Of a stretch of 64,000 bases of DNA, positions 9,282 through 22,824 are shown piece by piece. Positions within the stretch are counted from its first letter, which is position 1; each line of letters opens with the position of its first letter. The DNA is from Babylonia areolata (lineage: Eukaryota > Mollusca > Gastropoda > Neogastropoda > Buccinidae), in assembly GCF_041734735.1 (NCBI RefSeq), contig NC_134895.1, positions 8,280,233-8,344,232 of the forward strand. Reading direction: 5' to 3'. The position numbers and the translations under genes are program-made. The notes beneath the pieces are model-generated. The model was not told the DNA's origin, did not search any database, and worked only from the letters and a program-made list of their open reading frames with translations.

Positions 9282-10941
9282 TCTGAAACAGACTCGGACT
9301 CTAATCAAAAGCTGGATTGCAATGCATTGAATTTCTTTTTTATTTAAAAACCTGACAAACAACTGAAATGCAGTATGTAAACTAGCTGTGCAACGATGCG
9401 GAAACATACCTAAAGCGATCCCCGTGATTGTGTTGTAAAACGTTAATTTTTGTGGTGTCATTTTGTATTGGAGATCGACCCTCTTTTTTTTTCTTTTTTC
9501 TTTTTTTTTTTTAATAGAGAAAGTGTGTAGATTTTGGCCCTGCATTTTGGCAGGCAGAAACTCGACTTTCCTAAAATATATATTTCATCAGAAGCCACAA
9601 ACCTGACAGACTACTGATTTGATGTGAAATCATCAGACTGTGCTGTTGGTGACGACAACAGTGCCATAGTGGGCCACTCGCTGTGTTGGAGGCATGACCT
9701 CTTGTGGAGTCACTGACACCAGACATTGTGGCCTGGTTTGTCCGCTGCCTCTCCTGGGTCTGTTAGGGGGAGGAACACACCTGTTGTTGTTTTTTCTACA
9801 GTTTTCACTGCGTTCCGATCTGTTGTCACCACTGCCCTTGTGGGTGACATGATGCAGTTGGGGAAGAAAAGAAAAAAGAACATTTTTGAAGAATGCCTGT
9901 TTGCAAATATTCATCTACAACAAGCTCCCTCTCTCTCTCTCTCTGTATGTATATATATGTAATGTTTCATTTACAACACACAATGTTTATATACAGATAT
10001 ATATTTCAGTGTGTTTTTGTTGTTGTTTTTTTAGGGGGTATGGACATTTTGTTTTGAGGTTTGTTGATCTTTTTCGATTTTTTTTTTTCTTAAGGGGATG
10101 GAGAAACAGCAATGTGTGTGTATATTTTTGTCATTTTATTTATTTGTTTTATTGATGGGGAGAAGGGTTAGGCAATAATACATGTATGTCTGGAATGAAG
10201 CTGTCATATTTCTCCTTTTTCTTCCTCATCTTCCCCAGAATCTGTTCAGGCACACAGCATGAAACTCATGGGATCAAATGAATTATCAGAAACCAAATGA
10301 AAATCTTTGTGAAATGAAAGTGACGTTAGTTTCCAATACCATTCCATATGCTCCATAGCATTCCACTGCAGGGTACCTTAAAATGAATATCAAAATGCAC
10401 TGCATTATGTGTGATTGTCTTTTTAACTGGATAGATCATTTTTGTTCGTGTCTTTAGATCTTTATTGTCTGCGATAAAAGCAAACTGTTATGAAATTTAG
10501 TGTACTGAAGTGATATTCATGACTGCAGTGATTTTCAGAATCAGGCACAAAAAAGTCAAGCAGACAAGAGAGCCAAAAAAAAAGAAAGAAAGAAAGACGG
10601 AGGAAATCAAAAAGTCAGGGAGTAACAGAAACAAATCTAGTTATCATAGTGAGTTTCATTTCACTGTGTACAGACACCACACAAACCTGTGAACCTTCAC
10701 AAAACATGTTGAAGGGAACAGAACAGGTTAAACAATCTTGTCAAATGTTTCCTATATACAACATACATAGCTCGTTTTAACTGTACCATTATGTAGGAAG
10801 CAGATCTGTACATATACAACATGCAAGGAGAACATTTTAGATTTAACATGATTTCATCGTATATATGAGAAATCAAGCCCTCAAACCTTGCAGAAGATCC
10901 AAAGTAAACGCACACAGTATTGACATCTACAGCCCACATAT
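9282..10941 (+). other. Presumed 3' UTR of the GPCR gene
   Basis: AT-rich sequence after the stop with poly-T near 9482-9513. No AATAAA is close to the stop, so the 3' UTR is probably long. Confidence 0.55.
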
Positions 10942-11400
10942 CTTAATACTCTAGTTTTAAACTTGCTATCAGACGCTGACTGCCCTCATAGCTTAATACT
11001 CTAGTTTTAAACTTGCTATCAGACGCTGACTGCCCACACATCTTAATACTCTAGTTTTAAACTTGCTATCAGACGCTGACTGCCCTCATAGCTTAATACT
11101 CTAGTTTTAAACTTGCTATCAGACGCTGACTGCCCACACATCTTAATACTCTAGGTTTAAACTTGCTATCAGACGCTGACTGCCCTCATAGCTTAATACT
11201 CTAGTTTTAAACTTGCTATCAGACGCTGACTGCCCACACATCTTAATACTCTAGTTTTAAACTTGCTATCAGACGCTGACTGCCCACACATCTTAATACT
11301 CTAGTTTTAAACTTGCTATCAGACGCTGACTGCCCACACATCTTAATACTCTAGTTTTAAACTTGCTATCAGACGCTGACTGCCCACACATCTTAATGTT
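10942..11400. repeat. Minisatellite, 50-bp unit, about 9 copies
   Basis: CTTAATACTCTAGTTTTAAA recurs at an exact 50-bp spacing from 10942 to 11342, nearly identical (CACACAT versus CTCATAG variants). It lies in the presumed GPCR 3' UTR or just downstream. Confidence 0.93.
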
Positions 11401-12788
11401 CTACAGTCATGAACTTGTTATCAGCCTTGTGTGGAAATACACCTCGGCTGACCCAACCTGCTGCCCTTGATGTCAACAGATGAGCTGGACTAAACTCCAA
11501 GAGAGGAACAGAACAAGATAAATAACCACCATTTCCTCTTTATTTTGCAAAGGGATCGAAAACATTTTGGAAAAAAGATAGTGACATATCCATCTCTTAC
11601 ACTTCAAAAGAAAGTTTTTAATGAAGCTTATTGGTCCAAATGTTTTGTTTGGAAAGCCAGTAACTATGAATGAAATCCAACAACTGTTGCTGCTGCAGGA
11701 ATGAGTGTGTGCTTACTCTTGTGATTCTGCTTTTGATTCTGGTCTGGACAGTTACATTAAAAGATAACAAAATAGTTTGCAGATGACAAAAGAAATGACA
11801 CTGTAAATAAATGCTTGACGAGCAGCCTGTACTATATTATCTACTCTAAATGTCTGGTTTCTGACGAGGAGACTGTTTATGTATCAGTCATATATTTAAG
11901 GAACTGTAACTCGGCCAGAGTGTTTAATGTTTGTGTAAATATGTTATTTATATATTGCAAAGGAACATATCAGATGAATAGTTGTTTTTTTTAAAGTTTG
12001 GATCAGAGATGATATATTACAATTGGTACGGGGTATCTGTTCTCCGTGGCTAAACATATGGTTTGATGTTGACCCTTTTTATGTGTCTGAATCGCCATTC
12101 AGAACTGCCAACATAAGTGTTTCTATGTAGCAACTGTAAAATGAATGTTCAAAAACTGTGCTTTGTTTTCAACAGGACAATATTATGCACTCTTTAAGTT
12201 TATAAGGAGGAATTCTGCCAACAAGTCACTGAAAAAAAAAAAAATTCATTAAAATACATATTTTGATGTTTCCTCAAGCATGATTATCCGAAATGTGATT
12301 TGATTACTTTCAGATATTTACGTTCCATGAAAATGTGTTTGTCCTCTTGTCATTATTTCATGGATAACTGTTTATAAATCAAGTGAGTCAGATATCATGA
12401 CTAGAATCTGCTGAAGGTGAAAAGCCATAAAAAACACTGATTTTAGAAACTTTTTGGGGGTTGAAATCATGTATGTCAGGAATACACATCTCCTTTTTTT
12501 TTTATATCATTTTTTTTAAATTTTATTCCCCCACCTTCAAGCGTTTAAAAAAAGAAATCATTACAAGAAATCATTACAAGAATATTCTTTCTCTATTTCT
12601 TTTTAAATTTCATTTATTGATTTGTTCATTTATTTCAATGCTCCCTTTTCTAACAACAAAAAAAGAGAAATGACATCAGTAATATATTTTGTATTTCTTT
12701 GCTTGTTTATGAATTATTTTACTGACTTAAAAAAGAAACCATGTTAGTAATACTTTCTCTACTTTTAGAATTGTAGTTATTTCTTTAT
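11401..12788. other. AT-rich, no gene seen
   Basis: Contains candidate polyadenylation sequences (11806) and poly-A/T runs. Could be 3' UTR of the GPCR gene. Confidence 0.5.
11806..11811 (+). terminator. Candidate polyadenylation signal AATAAA for the GPCR gene
   Basis: The first canonical AATAAA I noticed downstream of the stop on the plus strand, 2.5 kb after it. No transcript evidence is available, and another candidate lies at 25518. Confidence 0.35.
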
Positions 12789-13090
12789 TTATTTGATTTG
12801 CTGGTCATGTCTTTGAGCCTTGATGCGGACCAACATGCACAGGATGCCGCACAAATGACCCCATACTGACGACAGCAGTCGGTCAGTCACAGTGCCGGAC
12901 TGAATGAGGACACCTCCACCTGCCCCCCTGACCCCCCTGCCCATCTGGTGTGCAGGGACCACCAGCAGGTGCCCCCAGTGACAGTCTTCATGAACCTGCT
13001 GACTGAACAGCTCACCAGACGCATGGAGGGCAGGCAGAACAGAGGTCTCCATCAGAACAGGCGACAGAAATGGGAACATTTTGTTCATCT
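12789..13090 (-). other. GC-rich patch with a 99-codon open frame
   Basis: Base composition jumps relative to its flanks. The minus frame reads PALHASGELFSQQVHEDCHW and VRGAGGGVLIQSGTVTDRLL. No family recognised, no homolog recalled and no clear splice sites. It could be part of an unknown repeat next to the family D SINE, or an unrecognised exon. Confidence 0.3.
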
Positions 13091-13231
13091 TTTGTTGTTT
13101 TTATATGACGGTGGATGAGGATGTCCACAACGTTGCTGTGGAGGTCTGCTTGTGTTTGGGACTTATTGAAAAGGCTATACTCTACTTTGCTTTCTTTCAT
13201 GTTATATCCGAGCAGGAAACCGGCTGAAAAT

Positions 13232-13446
13232 TGACACGCGCATGATGGTCAGGAAATTAGAGGGCAACACCCGCACAGACACATCTGTAAAGTGAATTAT
13301 CTTGTATGGTTCCCATCTTCCCAGTTTAGCCCATGGCACACCCAGCTCTGTAAAATACCTGCAATGATGTGGCTCTGATGGGATTTGAACCCCATTCCCG
13401 TCAGTCACCAGTCTGTGACATTAGCCGCTTTGCCTTTGTGGCTGGT
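13232..13446 (-). mobile_element. tRNA-derived SINE-like element (family D)
   Basis: On the minus strand, AGGCAAAGCGGCTAATG (A-box-like) is followed about 45 bp later by GGGGTTCAAATCCC (B box), then an unrelated body. The spacing suits a tRNA-derived head. Only one copy is visible, so membership of a repeat family is inferred. Confidence 0.5.
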
Positions 13447-13776
13447 TCTTTGACATGACTTACTCCTTAGTTCCCAGAGAAACTTGGGGCCGTCAGTGTT
13501 GTCCATGCATCTCCTGGCTTTTCAAGTTTGGTGCAGTCAGTTAATGATTGCAGGTTTGTTAAGACCCATCGTTTCCTTTTCCCCTCAGGGGAGTCTGGTC
13601 AGGTTCTTGCCAGGGGATGCATGAAGAGTCCTTCCTCAGGGTGTGTCCAACCCTTCCTCAGTTTGTGCAGTTAGCGTAGACTCATGACAGATCTTAACAC
13701 AAAGCAAACTTAGTGTTGCTAAGATTGCTCATGCAACCCAGCCTAGGTCAGTGAACCAAACACTGCCGCCCACTGT
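13447..13776. other. No feature recognised
   Basis: Ordinary-looking unique sequence between a SINE-like element and a piggyBac-like transposon. Confidence 0.5.
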
Positions 13777-14431
13777 TTAACTCACTCCAGACGACAAGTT
13801 TTCTACCTTGCTTTTCCCCACAGACGGCCCATTTGTAAGGGTTTGGAAAAAAAAAAAAAAAAAAATACAGAGTAAGAAAATGAAACTTTCAGAACTGGTT
13901 TATTACGTGTTGAGCTATTACATAAAAAAAAATCAAATTTCTCATCTTATTTTTACAGTTTTGCCATATGTAGAAAATACTGCCAATTTTTCACCCCTAA
14001 TCACCATACCCATGCTCGCTTTCTGCATTAAATTCGCTTTCTTCTTCACATCATCCACCTCTTCAGTGTGCAACCCTTCAGTTTGTAGCATTTCAAGTAC
14101 TTCGGCAACCCTAAAACGTTGCTGTCACTGCCTTGTTCGCTTCACAACATTTTGAGAAGAGCCCGCTTTGCTAACAGGCTGGCACGCGAGCAAACGACCG
14201 GTCAGTGACTTTGTCAGCGTGTGTGCGAGACGGGCCACACATGGCAGGCTGACCAATCATACCATTCGATTGTGACCCAGAATAGCGCACTCTGCTTGGC
14301 TAATCACAAAATCACGTGTACAGCGAGTGATGGATTTTTATTTCTTGAAAACGCTATTCCATTCCGTTGTCTGAAACCGAATACATTTTATGTAGGAATG
14401 CTCATGCATTCCTTCGTCCGGAGAGAGTTAA
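13777..14431. mobile_element. TTAA-flanked, piggyBac-like non-autonomous DNA transposon, copy 2
   Basis: Both ends are clear: TTAACTCACTCCAGACGA on the left and TCGTCCGGAGAGAGTTAA on the right, giving terminal inverted repeats of about 14 bp next to TTAA. The internal sequence is collinear with copies 1 and 3, with small deletions, including within the acidic transposase remnant. Confidence 0.78.
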
Positions 14432-15484
14432 CAGCAGTCAGATGGTGTTAGTAAGGTCTGGGTGGAGATAGCGGTTTGCTTGCAAGTGGAGTGAAGAAGA
14501 TGGCAGTTTCTTTTCCCATTGACACATACGAGCACAAAGCAAGCTGAGAAGATATCTGCGATAAAGCCACGTTTTTCTGTTTTTCTTTCTCATAATCTGT
14601 GATTTAACAATCGCCAGACAGTATCCACATATGTGCATGCACGTGTGCACACACACACAGACATGTGCATACACACATACTCATGAATGCACATGAAAAT
14701 AGTGATGCTGGGTATGTCAGTATACATATCAGTGTTATATTTGTGACCCTGACCCATGTTCTTCATCAGAAGATATTTATATTTCTTTTATTTTTGATTG
14801 TAATAATTTTTACAGTTTTTTTCCTTTCTTTTTTTTAAAATTGTCTTTACTGTCTGTGTACTGACATGTGTTAAGAATTTTGTTGTCTGCTGTTATATAT
14901 CTCTACTTTTGTGTGTGAACTTTTTTTTTCATTTCTTTTTTGTTTTGTTTTTGTTTTGTAAATACAGAAAACAGGTAAACTGCCATTTGTAGATGAAGTA
15001 GAGAAAACAGTATGTCTCATATCCTCAAACACTAATAGCTTTTGGAAAAAGTTTAAGCATGACAAATCACTCATTACTTTCTTTCGAAACAAAATAACCC
15101 AGTCATAGCAGCCTTTTTTTTCATAGCAAAGTGAGAGGGAGGGAAAGACCATTTTCTTTTCATGAGAGGTTAGGATGCAGATGTGTTTATTTGGTGTCCG
15201 CCTGAGTGGAACTATTTGTTGTCTACTTGTAAGTCAGTGGATAAGACAGTGGAGTATGTAATGCTTCTTACAAAATAGGCAAGTGAATCTTTGGGTGAAT
15301 AACATTGCTTTTTCGTTTATTTTTCCTTTAGTGGTTGCTTGAAAGCTGCTGTCTTTTGTCTGAAGCTCTTTTGCTTGACATCTGTGCACATAGTATTTCT
15401 AGAATAATTACTGCTTTTTTGTGTGTTTTTTTTTCTAATTTCACTTCATCACTCACTGTGTTGAATCTCAGTTATAGCCAGATG
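14432..15484. other. AT-rich, no gene seen
   Basis: Contains a short CA run (14647-14670) and poly-T tracts only. Confidence 0.55.
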
Positions 15485-15882
15485 TGTGGAGTGATGGCCT
15501 AGAGGTAACGCGTCCGCCTAGGAAGCGAGAGAATCTGAGCGCACTGGTTCGAATCACAGCTCAGCCACCAATATATTTTTCCCCTCCACTAGACCTTGAG
15601 TTGTGGTCTGGACGCTAGTCATTCGGATGAGACGATAAACCGAGGTCCTGTGTGCAGCATGCACTTAGCGCATGTAAAAGAACCCAACAAAAGGGTGGTT
15701 CCTGGCAAAATTCTGTAGAAAAATCCACTTCAATAAGAAAAACAAATAAAATTGCATGCAGGAAAAAATACAAATAAATGAGTGGCGTTGTAGTAAGCGA
15801 AGCGCTATCCCTGGGGAGAGCAGGCCGAATTTCATACAGAGAAATCTGTTATGATAAAAAGAAATACAAATACAAATATTAA
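15485..15882 (+). mobile_element. SINE family B, full copy
   Basis: Starts GTGGAGTGATGGCCTAGAGG, with a tRNA-like A box and B box (GGTTCGAATCAC). It then has CCCCTCCACTAGACC, GATGAGACGATAAACCGAGG, GCATGCACTTAGCGCATG and AAAATCCACTT, and ends in AAATACAAATAC repeats. Confidence 0.85.
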
Positions 15883-17731
15883 GGCAGATTGAAAAAATCC
15901 ACATACTTCAGAAGTGTTAAACTTCATTTAGCAAGAAAGATTTTCTAGAAAAGATTGATAAACAACTCCGACATTTTCCTCCATTGCCCATCTGCTAGTT
16001 GAATTCCAGATAGAGGCAGATCCCAGATAAATAAATAAAAACACCAACAAATGAACATTGAACTACTCTTTAAACCCACATGCTTAAATGTGACTTACAG
16101 GGGCAGTTGATCTTTTGAAAAATTAAGTCAAAGCAGATATGCTACTTAACAAAACAGAAATTTAGATATAGAATATTGATATGAAGTGTTTGATATATAA
16201 AGAGAGTAGTTTCAAATGTACAAATGGAGTGTCTAGGATATTACAACACATTTTGCCAGTTTGCAATTATGCTTACACCCACCTACATTTTTAATCTCTC
16301 TTTGTTTTGAATGCCAAAAATTAAATACTCTTAATTATATTTTCATATAACTACCGAATCAGAAAGCTAGTATTTTCTCTACAATATTATGGAAATAGAT
16401 ATGGAGATCTGATTTTATTAGTTAGATACAGTACACTCAGTCAGATTATTACTCTTGTTTGTTGAACAGTTACTTTGTACTGTATTTCAAAATGTAAATT
16501 TGGAAATGTTGATAAAATTTCCCATTTATTGGTGCTCAGTTCTTTTTTTTCATGTACATGAAGAAGATACATTGAAACGTGACCTATGGGTTGTGGATGA
16601 ATTTTATTAGTTTTATAGAAGAATCATGAATGTATTGATACTGTGTTTTTGATATGTGAAAATGAAGAGAATTATTGGGTTTGGTGTATGTTTATTTTTG
16701 AATACATACAGAGTATTTGCTTGTTTCTTTGTGTATATTCTAGCCAGATAAATACATGATCTTGTGTTCGAGTATAAATAGAATGCGGATAGTTAATAAG
16801 TGAACAGTGTGTGTGAGCATGAGAGAGAGAGAGATTATGCATTTATGTATGTGTACATTATGGGGGATGTGACACAAATATGTATGTTGGAACACTTTTT
16901 TTTATCGCACCACTTTCAGAGATGGCATAAAAGCTTGTATAGAATTGAAAAGTTGATGACACTGACAATATTTGAAGATATACTGTATCCTGGCTATGAT
17001 AGTATTTGAAGATATAACGTACCATGATTCTTTTGATGCATTTGCTCGATGCTCTGTCATGTCCCAACTGGAACAGAAAATTACTGATGATATACAGATC
17101 ACTGATTTCCACATGATGTATTCATCTTTTACTGTGAAAGAACATTTTTCTGCTCTTTTCTGCTTATATCCTCTCACTCCATTAATGCGCAAGCTTGTGT
17201 TTTTTTCTGGGGGGGTTTATGTGTGTTTACTATCATACATGTCTTTTGGGTTTGGGTTGTTGTTTTTTTCATTTACTTTTCGGGAGACGACTTACAATTA
17301 TCCACACCATAATTCTCTGTTATTATACAATAAGTATATGTTTGAGTTTGTGAATGTCTTTGTGCACATGTGTTGTGTGTTTATCGAATTTGAAAATCTA
17401 TTGACAGCATTACATTTACAATATTTTATTGGTGAAACTCATGAGAACAACCCTGTCATTTTATCCTACTGGTCAGAATTTCTAGGGAGAGGATTGTATT
17501 GGATATGAACAGGGGAGGAGAAGAAAAGAGAGAAGACCTACCCAAAAATCAGTAAATCAGTACGACTCAGGCAAGTTTCAACAGACTGTCATTGAATGCC
17601 GGTCAAGTGTGTGATCATTCTTATGTTGCTGGATCTGTTTATGAAGGAATGTGTCATGGATTTGTTTTAATTTTTTATACGATCTCAAGTGTGCAAAACA
17701 TGGCTGAGAAAACATTGTATTCCTACTGTAC

Positions 17732-17862
17732 ATGCGAACATCCTGTTTAAGGTTCCAAACAAAGTGAAAGTGTTTTGTGCATACATCGTGATTCTGCTAT
17801 TCACATGAATGTCTTGTTTACAGTTCCAAACAAGGTGTTGTGCGCATTACAGTGGATTTATT
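17732..17862. repeat. Tandem duplication of about 65-78 bp
   Basis: CATCCTGTTTAAGGTTCCAA with ACAAAGTG, and TGTCTTGTTTACAGTTCCAA with ACAAGGTG, mark two diverged copies. Confidence 0.65.
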
Positions 17863-19270
17863 TTATTGTACCTTCTTTTGGTACTGTTTACAGTGGTATT
17901 TGACCGTCATGAAAAGACAACAACAACTGTTCTGTCAAAGAGTATGAACAATATCAGTCTTGAAACCTCACAGATGATGCAGATACATAGTTTAATACTT
18001 ATTCAATGGAGCCTTGATTTGTTGTGGGTAAAAAGCACATCAAACCTACATTCTCTTTGATTTTGATTTGCAGTGATTTTACATAAAGTTATTAGTACTT
18101 TTTGTGAAGTTTTTAAGGAAAGATTACACACTGCATCAGCATACAGTTCATTGCAACCATACAGTCTGTTCCATCAGTGCAGTCATTTGAAACAGTAAAT
18201 TATAGTTTGAGGTTATCATGGCATTAACATAGCACAAAGATTATCATGACCGATGAAATAAACAGATTTTAAATGCAAATTGTAGAAGAGTTTCATACCA
18301 AACTGTCCACCACAATGAAAGTAAACATGGACCGTTTTGTACCAGCGGAAAACAGCCTGGACACACAAGTCAAAGACAACTTTCATCATACAATAAATTC
18401 ATTGTCATTATGAAAAAGGTTAACAAATACCATTTTTCCTGCGGGTTACTTCTGTGTAAAATGGTATGTTCAGCATTGTCATTCACGAAAAGGAAAAGCA
18501 TTTCAGAGTTATTTCTTCTATTGTTGGTCAGTCATTTCATCTCCGTGGTGTCTGTCAGCGACAGAATGGAGGAATTCTACTCAGCTTTCACAGCATGGCC
18601 CTGACGACAATCAACAGTCTGTGTTGAATTTTTTTTTCAGCTGAAGTTGAAACAGTTGCCAGAATGTTTGATGTTCAGCACAATGTCAAGCGCATCCAGG
18701 AGAAATCACAGACTCCTCACAACAGCACAAGGAGTATTCCAACGACTGGCAAGAATTGCTAAGCCTGCTTACCATGTTTTAAGATATTCACCATGGAGGC
18801 ATTCTGGTCCCATATCAACACCCCAATTATTTCATTTTTCTTGCTTGAAATTGTCGGCACCTTTAAGTGATGTGAGACTGCTTCAATCAACTTACATGTT
18901 TACTTGTTTTGACAGGCACAATAGTTTTTTTGTTTCTTTTTTTTTCCATGATCAGAATGAAAGTGAAAATGCTAAACTGATAATAAATGTTATTGCATCG
19001 CCGTTAAGAAAATAAGTGCCCACTCTTGCATACATTTTTTCTTCTTCAGATTTGATTTTTTTTTTTTTTTTTCAGAATAATATATTGTTCAATAAATGGT
19101 GTCTGTCTTCTATACTCACGCTCATGTTGCTGGGGGTTGAATTGTGGGTTCATGCTGAAATGACCAGTGCTGTTTTGAATGTGCTGACAAATTAGATCAT
19201 GCATCAGACTGACGAGCATTCCAGTGTGGTGGGATGCAGTCCAGGGTATGCAGCACACTGCAAAACACAG

Positions 19271-19475
19271 TGCCATAATCATCATGCCACACCATACATT
19301 ACCATGACACTGTGCAACAAGACATTGTTAGCAAGACATCTACTGCCATAATCATCATGCCACACCATACATTACCATGACACTGCAACAAGACATTGTT
19401 AGCAAGACATCTACTGCCATAATCATGATGCCACACCATACCTTATCATAACATGGTACAACAAGAAATTGTTAT
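19271..19475. repeat. Tandem repeat, about 71-bp unit, nearly 3 copies
   Basis: CCATAATCATCATGCCACAC and AACAAGACATTGTTAGCAAG recur at 70-72 bp spacing, with the last copy diverged. Confidence 0.88.
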
Positions 19476-20269
19476 CACAACATGTTTCACACAACAGAAA
19501 TAACGGACCATCAAGTGGGAAATATATAGCTTACAGTGGTTTTGTGCATGTGTGTGTGTTGTTAATTTTCCCACATTGACTGTGGCAAAACAGTATCTGA
19601 TTTTGTATCAACTCAGCTCATTTATTGTAGAAAATGTGAGGACTTTAATTTTACTCTTTTAGTGTTGCCTATTTATCAGTGATAGTTTTAGAAAGAGAAA
19701 CAAAATAAATGGTGACCTGAAAAAAATAAATGATGACATGGCTATCTTTAAAGTCATTCGGATGTGATTATTTTCTTTTCTTTAAAAATACTTTTACACA
19801 GTATCACTATCAGTTACACATTACTATCAGATAAATGTCATCAAATGGTTAAGATGTATTTTCTGATATCCCTCATTGAATGTCTAAGATTTTTTTTAAA
19901 TAATTCTGGACAAGAACTTAATTCATCAACAGGTTTGCTTAGTACTAGGCCCAGAGGAAGGATAATTTAGTCTCTGATGATTTGTGGCAGAAAGTGGTTC
20001 TTAAAGCTCCAAACTGAAGATGAGTATCTGAGGCGAAGAAGGAAAAGTGATAAAAAGGGTGTTTTCTATGATACAATAGTTTAATATCAAAATAGTTTTC
20101 TTCCAGATGGTTTAGGTTAAGTGACATTGGAATGAAACATTGAAATTTTTCAGCCATGTGCGTGGTCATCCTTCATGACATTTTAAGGTCCTGCTGAAGT
20201 TGCTTCTGGTCACTGATGTTGTTGGTGTGATATAAGTCAGTCTACAAAATAAGAATAAAAATCTAAAAT

Positions 20270-20800
20270 GACGTAATTGACTCAGAGCCAGAACAAGAAC
20301 GGTCCTTGCACAAAGCCCTGTGGAACACCAGAGATGAGTGGTGAATCATTAAAAGAAGTGCTGTATCAAGCACAACTCAGTGATGGCACAACCATGACTC
20401 TAACCATTTGCTCACTTGGTCAGTTATTCCACTTTGCTGTATCTAATGCAGCAGTCTTCTGTGTGATTCAGTGTCAAAGGCTTTGTTGAAGTCCAACAAC
20501 AGCAGATTGGTGATTTTTCTTACATCAGGTCTCATTGGCAAATCTTGAAATATTTCAGATTTGGTGTCAAGTGGAAATGGTCAGATCGAAATTTGACAGT
20601 GATTTATGTTCTTCTCAAAAACTCACAATTTGGCATAAGACACTATGTTCCACAGTGTTGCATAATACAGATTCAGAGATCCAGACAACACTTATCTGAA
20701 TTTGGATTGTCACCTTTCCTGAATGCTGCTGTAATATTGATCATATGTCAACTCTTTAATGTTAACTATTTAGTAAGCAGTAGTTTACATGGTATGGAGT
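20270..20800 (-). pseudogene. Decayed LINE reverse-transcriptase fragment
   Basis: Read on the minus strand, about 20420-20510 contains LLLLDFNKAFDTESHRRLL, the RT motif A block of CR1/L2/Jockey-type LINEs. A shifted frame upstream (about 20690-20730) resembles the FKKGD..NYRP block, and downstream HHSSLVFHRALC resembles the PQGTVLGP block. Several stops and shifts are present, so this is an old remnant. Confidence 0.7.
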
Positions 20801-21867
20801 GACATTATAATATCTGTTGAGATGGGCATTTTTGTTGTTGCTGTTGTCTAATGTAGATCACCTTTCAGAGTTCTTCTTAAAGATAATAAAAAATGATAAT
20901 ACTACATGTATGAAAAATATACAATGATAACACTTGGTCAAAATGAAGTTCATTCAAATGTTAAAACTTTAATGACCCAAAATGAAGCACATTTCAGAAA
21001 ATACCTTGAGAAACAATAACTTTTTTTTCTTTGACAACAAATATCAGGAAACAACATGTTTTTAGAGCAAATATAGGAATAAGCAAATTTTGGAAGAAGA
21101 AAGTTTTTACTCATGACTTCCAATCAGTGCTCAGTTGGTTTGTATGGTGATTTGTTCTGCATGTTGCCAAGCAACATCATAAAAGCAGTGCACTATATTC
21201 CATCCATTTATTTATTTTTTTTAATTATATTTTTTAAGCTCTGATCATGATTGAAGCAAGTTTGTTTGATGTGATTTGTTTTTTAAACATGCCTTTAAGG
21301 CGAGTTGGAGTAAAAGCGACTTGTTCCTGAGCAACAAGAGATTTAGGATGATGTCTGCCAGCATACATTCCTGTTTCTATCCACACTGTTTATTTCAACT
21401 TTTGACACTTCTGGGTTTTTTTGTGGTTTTTTTAAAGCACACTGACACTTACTAAACAAAAGGAGTCCATGATAACTTGTTGATATTGTGTGATCCACAG
21501 CTAACTTTGTCTGTTGAATTGTCCAGTTCGTGAACCAAATTGACATAATTATGGTGAGATTGAATGGAAGAGAGAGGTATTTTTGAAATTGCATGAAAAA
21601 AAAAAGAAGACAAATCACAAAATTGTCTTGACTGACATTAATTTTTTACAGTAAGAATGAATGAATAAGGAAGAGAGAGAGAGAGAGATGAATGTTTATA
21701 AATCAGGTGAAAAATATACCAAGAGTGAAATAATTTACTTCTTTGCGATACTATTACTGTTGACTTTTATTTTCCTGATTTCTCTTTAGAACTTTAGATC
21801 AATGAAAAAAAAAATTATCGTAGAAACACTTGAACTGCCATCATCAGTTTTCTATACGATTTTCCTT

Positions 21868-21898
<31 letters not shown>

Positions 21899-22139
21899 GT
21901 CAGTGCTTGCTTTGTGAGAAACGGGCACAAATCTGTCTGTTCATTTTATAAATGAGTTATTGAAATGGATTTTTGGTGAAAAAAGCAAAAACAAAACAAA
22001 ACAACATAAATGTAATTGGCTTATTGTCTGTAATAGATCTCTGTTCGTTTTGTAAATGAGTTGTGAAAATATTTCCCTTCGTGAAAGTTAAATGACTGAC
22101 ACTTGGCTTAGACTCTATTCTAGATCTTTGTCTCATGGT

Positions 22140-22176
<37 letters not shown>

Positions 22177-22786
22177 GAGTTGTGACAAAACTGACCAATG
22201 ATGGCCTTCTGTGATGTCCTGAACCTTTTTAAAGGTGGGGCTAATCTCATTCAACGGTTGTGAACTGTACATTAATCTACCCACGGATCCCACCTGCTTC
22301 CTTAACCTAATTCGTAGCACTTTTTAGAAGCCAGTCACTTTCTGTACAGGGGCACTGATATGATCATTTTATTTCAATTCTTTTTCTTCTCCCTGTTCCT
22401 GGGGTTTGATAGGGAACTGATTCCACATGATGCTTTTGCCACTGATCCCAGATCATGTCTGCGGGAGGTGATATTCTGGAGGTGACACAGATACACACAT
22501 TTGTGCATCGCTCATACAGTACGCGCAAGATTTGTTTTATTCTTTTATTTTTGGTGACATTTACAACAGAAGCAAATCCATGCTGTGTTTTAGTGAAAAG
22601 CCTGTAGTAATGAAATCTGAAAAAAAAAGGGATTTACTTTGCTTTTTATGCTTTGAAACTGTTTCACATTGCTTTTATTGTCTTGATCAAAGTTTTCTTA
22701 CATGAGTGATAATTATGTGTTTTTACATACTATTGTTGTCTGGATTACGCTGACGAAATTGAAGTTGACATTTTTTTTCTCTCTCT

Positions 22787-22824
<38 letters not shown>

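Larger units (their letters stand above)
15883..20269. other. AT-rich gene-free stretch
   Basis: Long open frames here, for example near 16972-17508, are low-complexity and AT-driven with no domain. Apart from two tandem repeats listed separately, I see nothing. Confidence 0.55.

Noticed and set aside
16972-17508. 178-codon open frame on the plus strand
   Set aside because: AT-driven, low-complexity, no domain, no plausible splice context and no GC rise.
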